From: Patiria miniata
Taxonomy: Eukaryota > Echinodermata > Asteroidea > Valvatida > Asterinidae
Direction: 5' to 3'
Length of the DNA: 64,000 nucleotides
Assembly (NCBI RefSeq): GCF_015706575.1
Contig: NW_024037074.1
Coordinates: forward strand, 30,493,334-30,557,333
The position numbers and the translations under genes are program-made. The notes below the pieces were generated by a model, which was not told where the DNA came from, made no database searches, and saw nothing but the letters and a program-made list of their open reading frames with translations. Shown piece after piece: positions 34,801 through 46,800 of this stretch. The stretch's first letter is position 1. Each line of letters opens with the position of its first letter.

Positions 34801-37800
34801 TGGAAGTAATTGGCATGTAATGGGTGATGTGAGTCGGAAAGAACTTAATTTTATTGCACATAAGAGATCTGTATAATGCCTCTGGAGACCGTCTCTTTGT
34901 CAAAGGCAACAACAACAGTAAATGACTGGAAACATTTCACTGCTTAGTTGAGAACATGTCTTTCGTTGAACACAGATATTCCAAAGTTTAATACCATAGC
35001 TTGATCAATGAGGTTCCTTACGAATACTAAAATCTCAGATAATGTTATTTCAAACTGACCGACGGAATTGGTTCTGTAATTTCCCAGTAATATCAGTTCC
35101 AGCACATAAACTCAGTGATGGTTCTCATTTTACAAGATAGAAGGGGCCCTTGAGTTAAATGCAAAGCACATATTGCAGATCAGTTTCTCATCGTGAACTT
35201 AAATGGCTGGAATGGTTTTATAAATATGATTCGTGGTTGAACATTATATTTAAAAAGCCATTCTTTCTGGTTTGCTGAAGATCTTCATCGAATCATGAAT
35301 GGCTATGCTAAGCGATAAGTTTCTGACATAGTATGTCTCGTGTTATTAAGTTCAAATCTAGGAAATATTAAATATGTGCTTGTTCAATTTAAATTGATAG
35401 AGGATGCTGTCTGGGATGCCACTAATCAGAACGTGTATGCAGTATTTACAAATCAAGAGTAAGTTCAAACTATCTCGTGTATATATTACTCCTTTTATCC
35501 ATAAATCAACAAGAAAAGACAAGGAAGAGAAACCTAAATACAAATGAAGAGAGACAATCTAATTTTTTTCAAAGAAAGGAGTGTAATAGAACAAAATAGT
35601 GATTAGAGATTCATGTTTTCATAAATTTCTTGTTAATGTTCAGCAAATTTTTTTTTTGGCGATTGATTATTCATTTTATAATGGATTGGGGTTTCCGTTA
35701 CTTTCTTGCTATTGTTCAGCACTGTAAAACCATCTTGGTGTGAGAGAGCTTTATATATTACTGTATTGTATTGTATTGTATTGAATTGCATTGAATTGAA
35801 TTGAATTGAATTGAATTGAATTGAATTGAATTGAATTGCATTGCATTGCAATGCGCAATGCAATGCGCAATGCAATGCGCAATGCAATGCGCAATGCAAT
35901 GCGCAATGCAATGCGCATTGCATTGCGCATTGCATTGCGCATTGCATTGTATTGTGCACTGCACTGCACTGCACTGCACTGCGCACTGCACTGCACTGCA
36001 CTGCACTGCACTGCACTGCACTGCGCACTGCACTGCACTGCACTGCGCAATGCAATGCGCAATGCAATGCGCAATGCAATGCGCAATGCATTGCGCAATG
36101 CAATGCGCAATGCAATGCGCAATGCAATGCGCAATGCAATGCGCAATGCAATGCGCAATGCGCAATGCAATGCGCAATGCAATGCGCAATGCAATGCGCA
36201 ATGCAATGCGCAATGCAATGCGCAATGCAATGCGCAATGCAATGCGCAATGCAATGGGCCAGAAATGTACCTTTGTTCATGATTTCACTAGGAGGGAGTC
36301 TATAATGAAATACAGGGATACTTCTGGGGGGTTTTGAAAAAACTACTTGTCCCAGTTTCTTTCACTTTTTTTTGTTAAAGCCAACACTGTGTTGTATAAT
36401 TATCTGTTTATTGTTTTTAATTTTTGACCTGTCCATATCCAGAGTACAAATGGAGAATGTGGGGCCTCTTTTAAATTGTTCTTGAAGGCAGTCGCAGGTA
36501 TTGGTCCCACTTGTTCAGTAGGGCTACTGTTTAGAACGTCTACTTTTCTTTAAAATTAAAAATTTGGTGGGTTTTTTGTGCAAGGACTTATAGTTCATGG
36601 ACATGATCACCATTTCAGAAATGGCCCCGTGTCGTCAGCCCTTTGCCAGTACAGGATGGAGGATATCATGAATCTGTTCGATTACGGTAATTTCCGGCAA
36701 CAGACTGGTGGCGATGTCAACGTTGTGTGGAATGAAGTGACTACGCAACTGCCACAAAGACCTGGGACGGTATGTCCATCACTGTGCATGCTAATTTAAA
36801 AGACGCTGTGTGCAGAAGCTGCAGATTGCACTGTCACGTTTAATGAGAACACACATCAGTCGTATTAAATTGTAGGGTACTCATAGGCGTAGCCAGCGGG
36901 GCGGGGGAAGGTAAGGAGGTCTCCCCCCCCCCCCCCCCGACAATTTGAAAACACTGGCCTTTTCCATTCAAATGCCTTTTTTTTACCAGCGCTTACCCCC
37001 CCCCCAATATTTTTAAAGAGTGCACTTTTTTACTAAATAAATGCCCTTTTTTCCGAAAAAAGTGCCCTTTTTTTCCCGAAGAAGTGCCTTGTAAAATAAT
37101 GTAATCGTTCCCCTTTTTGTTTCATCGGCCGTTACGGGTGCCTATCTTGAATGCCGCGCATTAAAAGCACCATATATAATGCAATATCGTCGGTTTTGAA
37201 CAACGCCCCGATCCACAGAGGGTACCAGCCCCCCCCCCCCCCACCCCTACCCCCCCACCCCCCCCCCCCCCCCCCACCCCCCCCCCCCCTCCCCTATTTG
37301 TTTTACGGAGGCCAAGTGTCCGGAGAACTTTTTTTTCAATTTTACCCCCCCCCCCCTCAATAAAAGTGACCGTACTAAGCCACTGGTACTACTTACATAG
37401 ATCTTATTATTACCTTCGTCAGAACCTTTCTTCGTGGGTAAAGTCATACAAGGGGAACTTTTCCCACCAAGTTTGTATTGAAATAGAATGTTCAGTGTAA
37501 ATCAAATGACAAGGATCTATAAATCAGTAATGTATAAAAAAAAAAAATAGTGGAGGAATATCATCGCACGGTAATATTCTATTTTTATTTTTATTGACTT
37601 TCCCCCCAAAAGTTTAGATATTACCTTACGATAATGTTCCTCCCATTCCACTCTGAGTCGCTCGATATTTGTATGCTGAGTCGATGTAATGGAATTATGT
37701 TTATTCTGGTGACAACTACAGCCTTGCGTTGTCTTGTACATTTTACTTTGAGCACATCTCATTGCTAAACTATTTGTAGTTTCTTATGCAGATGTAAGCC

Positions 37801-40800
37801 TATATTTATAATGCATATTGTTTATTTTGTTGTTTACCTGTCAGTGTTATGAAGTCCACACCACTGACTATCCTCCGCTGCTAGATAAGTCGGTGCCCAG
37901 CTATAATGCCAAGGAACAAACTGGAGGAACTCAAGTTGCACCACCATCCAATTTTCACAAATCAGATCCGCCCATACTTTATGTGGACGATGTTCGTTTC
38001 ACCAGCCTGGCTGTCGACTTGGCTGTCGACTCTTCTGCGGTGTACTTCGTTGGAACAAGTACGTACCTGTAATAAGCGTCAAGATATAGCGTCGAATGCA
38101 TTTCAAATTGGGTTACAGATTGGGTTCTTGATTTGGTTCAAATTTTTGTCCGAAATTGGGAAGTCTTCAAACTGATGCTTTTTCATAGTACACGAACTTG
38201 AAAACAGAAGAAAAAGTCTCTTCAGCGGGGGCATGTAGCACTCGCATCGTTATTAGACTGAAGTAGATTCCAATGCTAGCACCAAAGACCTAAAGCCCTA
38301 CAACCTAAGGACCTTCCCATGAAAACCTTTCAAAAATGGGAGCAGAGTTCTGAGATTATCCAAGTTCAGAAAAATACTCAAATCTAAATAGGCAAATTTC
38401 TCATGACATATTGTGGCGGAATCTCCCGAGGTCAATTGAAACCAGAGGTCAGGGAAGGCAATCACCGACTGAGGTGAAAGTTCCCCTAACCTCAAACTAT
38501 GTTTTCTGCCTCGAACCTAGGGAAGTTTTCGAGCAGCCTCTAGGCCCAGGGATGCAAGCTCGTTTTGGTGGAAATCTACCGCCCAGTTGGATACTGATTA
38601 CCAGGCCCTGTTACTCTAGTACAGAACAGAACAAACAGACGAAGAAACTGCAGAAATATTGGACACTGGGATACACAATTCTCTTTGTGGAAAGGAAATG
38701 ATTGGTTTATTTAATCACGGACAATTCTGACTTGATTGGGAACTCTTTGATTTATAAGGTTATTATCGTTGGATTGTTATGATTGTATAAGTTTGAGCGC
38801 CTTAGCTGATCAGTATACGACAAAACCCGTGTGACAATAAACTTGACCGAGTACAGTTATTGACTACCTGTGACTATTCCTCCCAGGCCTCTATGTCAAC
38901 CTCTGGGTCGACCCTCTATGTTATCGCACGTCTCTGTGAACCCACGACAACAATCCTTATGCCTGTACTTAGTCACCCTACTCTGTAAGTCAAACACTCA
39001 ACTGCAACAATTGCGCAAACATGCACTGAATTACACGATAAAGCAATTCGGTCCTACCAGGCTAACTGGGTCACACCACGGGGCTCTGCGCTCCGTACAA
39101 TCGCTCAACCACGGTACGAGAAGTCAGGCCGAAACAGCGTCAACACCGGTACACTGCACCACACACGGCCTCGCCAAAGCAAACGCTAGCTTCGTCACGG
39201 ACAATGGCAATTTCACTTGTACACTACTACTGAACCCGCTCCATTCACAGAACTGAGGAACAACTTACGCAACTCACGCAACTGAACCAACTGAACCAAC
39301 TGAACTCAACTGAACTGATTCACGCCCGGCCGACCATGCGCTCAAGTACCACGGCAAGGGTAGCGGGGCCACGCCCAATCACGCCGTGATTGGCCGCCAA
39401 CCCTTCACCTCTGCCCGGTAACACCAATCACGCATACGCGGATACGGGAAACACAGATCGCAAGTGCGGTCACGGCCTGCCTCGCCCCGCCCAGCAACAG
39501 CGAGCGCGCTCCGATTGGCGGCCACTCCCGCCAAAACCACGAGACATTGTCCGCTGACACGACCTGACTTCCTTGCCAAGAAATTACAAGTAAACACTAC
39601 CAAATAAGGGGAATTAGACTGGTGTCGGCCCACCCCATCACGCCACACAGGCCCGAGCAGAGCTTGGACTGTCCCAGTCCAAACCAGCTCGAACCCAGTC
39701 ACGAGATGGGTGACCGGCACCAGTCTAGCTAATTAAATATGCACAAGCTTTTTAAACTTCACGTAAAATTCACTCTTATGTTTTTCGTTATAGAAAACTA
39801 AACTTATGATTTCTCTTTATACAAAACCAAACTTATGTGTTCCTTTATACAAAAATAAACTTAATGTTTTTCAGTTACACAAAAACCAAACTATGTGTTT
39901 CTTTGGCACAGAATGAAGCTTATGTTTTCCTTTATACAGCATTAATCTTATGTTTTCCTTTACACAAAACTAATGTTATGTTTTTCTTTACACAAAACTA
40001 AGTCTTTGTTTTTCTTTATACAAAACTTAGCTTATACATGGTAAAGTTTTCCTTACAATGAATTTGAACCACACAATTTATTTAGAAATCATGAATCCTC
40101 GGCAAAGATAAAAGCACTTTTCCTGATTGTTTTTCTTTTTATACAAGGAAATGTTTTGTATCAACAGATTACAATTTATGCAGATAATTTTAGGGATAAG
40201 ACAGATGGAAAATCACACTTAAACTCGAATAGTATCCAAAATTAACTGGGAATCATTTTAACCAATGGACGGATTTCTTTTCAAACAAGATGAAGGCAAT
40301 AATCACTGATTTTAAAACTGTAAAGATAAAATAACTTCTCTTTTACACACTAAATAACACTAACAAAACTTCTTTCAACTGTTAAAACTAAAAACAACTA
40401 CTAACACTAGATAAACTTTAACTGGCCCTAAGGACTTGCTAGTTGGGTCCCGTCTTCCTGAGGATCATCCAGTGCAGCGTCCAGCTCTGTCTCTTGCAGA
40501 TGCTCGATGACCTCGTCGTTTCTCTTAACGACCCTGTTGCGGTACATCACTTCGGTGGTCGTCCTTACTCGGATTGTGATGAGTCTCCTTATCTTCAACG
40601 GAGGTGAGTCACGACCACTTCGGGAGGGGGAGGGGGTCATCTCTTCTAGGGGTGGCATAGATGAGTCAAAGTCTGCCACTCTACCGGTATCTTACAGGCA
40701 GGCGGTGCTCTCTCCTCGGGTTCCTCCGAGACATACTGGTCCTCTCTGGCACTCTGATGGGGTCAACCTCTATCTGAACATCTCCATTTTCTACCGGAGC

Positions 40801-43800
40801 TTCTATTTCCGGTTCTTCTTGCTCTATTTGCTCTGTTATCTCTGTTTTCTCTGTTTCCTCAACATGAGGAGTCTCTTCTGTCACTTCGACTCGAGGGTTT
40901 TCTCCTGCTCTATCAATCTGAGGAGCTTCTTCACATGCTTTTGGAGAGTGACTCCAGGGTACCAGTTTCTCACCCTGGTATGGCTTCAGTCTGTCAGAAT
41001 GCACCACTTTCATTTTTCCCCCTTTCCGTATCTGTATTCGGAAGGTCACATCTGACAATCTCCTAACTATCAGTCACGGTCCCTCCCATCTCAACTGCAA
41101 TTTAGGGGACAACTGTTTCTTCTTAGCCGGGTTGTGTAGCCAGGCAAACTCTCCTTCTTTCAACCCTTTATGGGTGGCTCTTCTGTCATAGTTTCTCTTC
41201 TGTCTTTCGGAGTTTTTCCCTAGACAGTCTCTAGCCCTCTGATGTGCACTCTGCAAATTTCTTCGCAACTCTTCTGCAAAGTCTGTCCGAGTGTCAAACC
41301 CTGTCTCTGGACTACCGGTGACCAGGTCAACTGGTATACTGACTTCTCGCCCCAACATCATTATATTGGGGGACTCCCCTGTGGAATCTTGTGGGGTGCA
41401 TCTATACGCAAAGGTTGCATAAGGGAGGAATCTATCCCAGTCTCTATGCCTCTTCTGTGGGTCAATCAGCACAGCCACCATGTTTACTAGTGTCTTGTTA
41501 AACCGTTCGACCATACCATCCGATTTAGGATTGTATGCTGTCGTTCTTGTCTTTGTGATTCCTAAGACCTTGCACATTTCTGTGAAGACTTCTGACTCAA
41601 AATTGGTGCCCTGATCAGAATGGAGTTCTTGTGGTACTCCAAATCTACACACGAACTCTTGCACCAGTTTGAGTGCTACTGTACCCGCCGTTGCGTCAGG
41701 CAATGGATAGGCCTCCATCCATTTTGTACAGTAATCACCCACTACGAGAATCCACTGGTTCCCACTCTCCGTTTTGGGTAGTGGCCCGAGCAAATCTATG
41801 GCCACTCTCTCTACAGGCACTCCCACTCTATATTGTTGCAAGGGTGCAATCCCTTTCTTCGCAGGGGACTTTCTTCTTGCACAGAGGTCACAACCCCTTA
41901 TGAAGGAGCGAACATCTGCGGACATACCTGGCCAAAAGTATCTTCTCTTTACTTTGGCAAGGGTTTTCTTTATGCCCAAATGACCACTAAGCAGTCCACC
42001 GTGCACCTCCCTCAGGGTTTCTTTCCTCAAACTATGTGGCAACACTAGTAACCATATCACGACTCTACCGTCATCAGACTCCCACCTTTTATGCAACAAC
42101 TTCTCTCTCACACTCAACTGGTCCCAGTAGGACCAATACGTCTTATGGGCCGCCGTCAAATGGGAAATCTCTACCCACTCCGGGCGATCTTTGCTCTCTT
42201 CCTTGGCCTCTAAGGCCCAACGTATCGTCTCATCTTCTAACTGGGCTTTCCTTACAGCCTCTAGTGGGACACTTGGTTTGGCCTCTATGCCTCTAACCAA
42301 TGTCTTGTCCTCTTGTGACGTCACTTCCTCTCGACCACATTGTCTACAGGGTTGCCTAGACAACCCGTCCGCGTTGCCGTGCTTCTTTCCAGCTCTATGC
42401 TGTACTTCTATGTCATACTCTGAAATCACCTCAAGCCATCTCGCCATCTGTCCTTCCGGATTCTTAAAATTAAGGATCCATCTCAACGCACTATGGTCGG
42501 TTCTGACAGTGACTTTCCTACCGTACAAGAACTGTTTGAAGTTCTTTAAGTACACCACTACTGCCAATAACTCCCTGCGTGTGACGCAGTAGTTTCGCTC
42601 TGGTCTGGTTAACTTACGGCTGGCATACGCCAACACTTTCTCTTCTCCCTCTTGTATTTGGGACAACACCGCTCCGATACCGTCGCCACTTGCGTCAGTA
42701 TCGAGGATGAAGTCTCCCTCTGGAATGGGGTAGGACAAAATGGGGGCTCTTTGAAGTCTACTCTTGAGGTCATCAAACGCACTTTGGCATGATTCGCTCC
42801 ACTCAAACTCCCTTGACTTCTCTGTCAAGGCATGCAAAGGACTGGCTATCTCTGCAAAACCTTGAATGAACTTTCTGTAATAGGATGCAAGGCCAAGAAA
42901 GCTCCTTACATCCTTCACGCTCTTGGGAACAGGCCACTTGGCTACCGCCTCAACTTTCTTTGGATCCGTGGCCACGCCTTCGGATGACACTATGTGCCCT
43001 AAATAGGCCACTGACTCTTCAAACAAATGGCATTTGCTTGGCTTTAACTTCAGTCCTGCATTCCTCAATCTATTGAACACAAGCCTGAGCCTATCTATCA
43101 TCTCTGCGACTGTTCTACCATAGACAATAATGTCATCCAGGTAGATCAACAGGATTTCCCATTGGAGTCCTGCCATCACCTTCTCCATTAGTCTTTCAAA
43201 TGTAGCCGGGGCATTACAGAGCCCAAATGGCATACATTTCCATCTGTACAAACCATTTCTAACAACAAATGATGACTTCTGGCTGGCGTCGTCATCCAAG
43301 GCGACCTGCCAATATCCAGAGGCCAAATCAAGTGTTGAAAACCACTTGGCACCTCCTAACGCATCGAGAGTCTCGTCAATGCGAGGTACCGGATACGCGT
43401 CTTTGATGGTTACCGCGTTTAACTTTCTGTAGTCGATACAGAAACGCTTGGTACCATCTTTCTTGTTTACCAACACTACATTTGCTGCCCACGGACTATC
43501 CGAGGGTTCTATCACACCTCTTTCCTCCAGGTCAATGACCTGTCTCTGTATCTCTCTCTGGACACAGTCGGGGTGTCGTCTCGGTCTCTCTTTTATTGGT
43601 CTCGCTTCTCCAGTATCAATGTGATGCCTCACGGCATCAGTTGCACCAATATCCTGCTCACTGCTGGAGAAAACATCCTGAAACTCTATCAAGCACTCCT
43701 TAACTTGACCATGATAGTTGGTCTCTACATGGTTTCTACTCCTTGCATACAAGTCTTGCAAATATGGGGGCAAGCCCTCCTTTGCTTCTTCAGACTCATG

Positions 43801-46800
43801 TGCCTCACCTCTTATTGTCTCAGGGTCCACGGTGGAAATTAATCCCACAGTGGTCCCTTTTCGCGCCACTCTTTTCTCTTTTCCTGGGTTGAACAGCCGC
43901 AACGGAACAATTTGGTTCCCTGACTCCACTAGTGACCTGGCTAACACCAAGCCTTTCTGGGCTAAATCTCCGCCCCCCTCTAGCGGTTCCACTATGGCTG
44001 GGCCAGCCCACTCTTTTCCTCTGTGAGCAATAGTGCCAGGCACTACTGCCTCAGAACCAGATGGAATCACGGTTGCTTCAGCAATTACCACTCTCCCAAC
44101 AAATGGCTCTCCAGCACTACTAGTGCATTTAATTCTCTCGCCATTTATTCTCCACTCTTTGGTGTGGAAATCCAAGTTACCCCCTGTGGGCAACAAGAAA
44201 TCCATCCCCAGAATTCCGGGATACTTCATCTCTGTAAAAATCGCCCTGACTGGGTGCGTTGTTCGTCCAACTTGAACTTCGACCCAGGCGACTCCTAACA
44301 CCGACAGGGAACTTCCATCCACCTGTTTCACTTTCACATTGTCTGACTCTAAGACTGGTCTCTGTTCCTTGGGTATCTCATAATACACTGTGCTACTAAT
44401 TAATGTATCTGTGGCACCAGTGTCAACCAAAAATTGGCACTTGGTTTTTCTCACTACACCCTCTACAAACAAACCAAAGCGGGCATCACTCTTTGGGTTC
44501 GGTAACGTAATTACCTTTCCCTCCTCATACTTTCGCCGCTTCTCTCCTATGGCCCCCTTGCAATCTCTCCATCGTCTCTTTGCCCCTCTAGCACTTCCGA
44601 GGTGCCTACGGGCCCCTCGAGCAGCTGGCTCGACTTTTCCTGCCCCAGGCTCTCCCCCTGAGGGTCTGTTACAGTCTCTGGCAATGTGGCCGTGCTCTCC
44701 GCAATTGAAACACTTCCAGCCATCACGCTTTGGACTACTCTTCTTTGGTTTCTTGCACTCTCGCGCAAAGTGACCTCGCTCCCCACAATTGAAGCATTTC
44801 CTAACACTTTGCTCACTCCTTTGTGACTTCTGATCAGCAGGTTTCCCCACTAGGTCACTCTTTTCCTGGATTTGTTTCGTTAACTCTGTTAACAGTCCAG
44901 CCAAACTTTTCATTCCATTCTCCAATTCGTGGATCCTCTGTTCCACCCCGGTATCTAACACTCTAGCCAACCTCGGAGGCTTTCCATCGAGCATTCTCTG
45001 TTGCTCGACTTTTTCGAAATTCTCTGTTTCTATTGCAGCTCGAATGGCCTCATCTAAATTTTCAGGACGAGCCCTGTTTATGCCCTCCCGAGTTGACCTA
45101 CTTTCGACCGCATCTAGAAAATGGTTCTTAGCCAACCGGTCACGTGACTCTTCCTGTATGTCAGGGTACGCTTTAACCGTCAACTCTTGTATGGCTTGGC
45201 CTAACTCTTGCAATGACTCTTTTGGGCCTTGTCGGCGATGCCTCAACTCGACAAGGTAATTTTCACTCTGGCGGCCTGAGCCAAATCTCTGTTCTAACAA
45301 CTTCAACAGACCACTGTAGGACTGTGTCTTTTCAGTGGGAACGTCACCCAACAATCTTAGGGCATTGCCTTGCAAACTAGCTACCAAATATTTAGCCGCT
45401 TGCTCTTCGCTCCACTGATTCACCAACCGGCAAGACTCGAAGTGCCTGAAATACTCTTTCCATAGCACCTTGCCATTGTATCTATCAGGAGTGATATTTG
45501 GCCGTCTACTAATTGGCCGCTCGACACTCCTCTCTTTCTCTGCCACTACTTTGGGCTCACTTGTCGGCGTTAAGGGCCCTGCTGAGGTCTTTAAACTACC
45601 TGCCAAACTGTTGGCACCTGTGCCCACTGAACTCGGGGCGAAACTCAGCAAATCTCTATTTACTTTCTCAGGAGAAACTGTTTCTCCCCTACTCGGGTTC
45701 TCTACAGTGCTATCCGTGCTCAACAGAAAGGACTGGAGCTCCTCTATTGCACTGCTCCCCGTTAAAATCTCTGGTCGGGTACTTCCTACACCACTACTCT
45801 TAAGGGGTGTACTTTCCCCAAACTTCACTCTTTTTCCCATCCTCGGTCCAAGTTCAACTTCAGGCGACCGTGCGGTCACCGAGGGACTCGCCCCTCCCTG
45901 GGAAAAATAACCAGAACTCTCTCTTGGCATCTGGAACTCGATTTCCGAATCGATCCGCACTAGCCCCTGTTCTTGGCTCTTTTTGTCTATACTTCCCACC
46001 GGGGAAGGTTCCTCATAATTGGCTCTCATGGCTTCTAATTTCTTAGCCATCAACTCTTTCTCCCATTGCAAAAATTGAGCATCTAATCTCAGCTTCTGCA
46101 GTTCACTCTCAATACTCGAAGTATTCTCTTGACTCATGTTTGTCTCTTTCTATGATTACTCTTCAACCACAGAAATCACTGTACTATAAATCCTGCTTGA
46201 TTTCTAGAACAAGACGCAATTTGTTTCTACTGGCCAACTCTTTAATCAGCACCAACTATCCCACTTCTGACACCATTTGTGGCGGAATCTCCCGAGGTCA
46301 ATTGAAACCAGAGGTCAGGGAAGGCAATCACCGACTGAGGTGAAAGTTCCCCTAACCTCAAACTATGTTTTCTGCCTCGAACCTAGGGAAGTTTTCGAGC
46401 AGCCTCTAGGCCCAGGGATGCAAGCTCGTTTTGGTGGAAATCTACCGCCCAGTTGGATACTGATTACCAGGCCCTGTTACTCTAGTACAGAACAGAACAA
46501 ACAGACGAAGAAACTGCAGAAATATTGGACACTGGGATACACAATTCTCTTTGTGGAAAGGAAATGATTGGTTTATTTAATCACGGACAATTCTGACTTG
46601 ATTGGGAACTCTTTGATTTATAAGGTTATTATCGTTGGATTGTTATGATTGTATAAGTTTGAGCGCCTTAGCTGATCAGTATACGACAAAACCCGTGTGA
46701 CAATAAACTTGACCGAGTACAGTTATTGACTACCTGTGACTATTCCTCCCAGGCCTCTATGTCAACCTCTGGGTCGACCCTCTATGTTATCGCACGTCTC

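Noticed and set aside
35633..36337. Six-frame open reading (up to about 215 codons) with repeated CIAH, MRNA or CAMQ words
   Set aside because: Results from a simple repeat without stop codons in any frame; not protein-coding.
38870..39256. 128-codon frame, repeated identically at 46,736-47,122
   Set aside because: Lies inside the Gypsy LTRs; identical because the LTRs are, with no domain.
45470..45910. 146-codon + strand frame
   Set aside because: Shadow of gag on the opposite strand.
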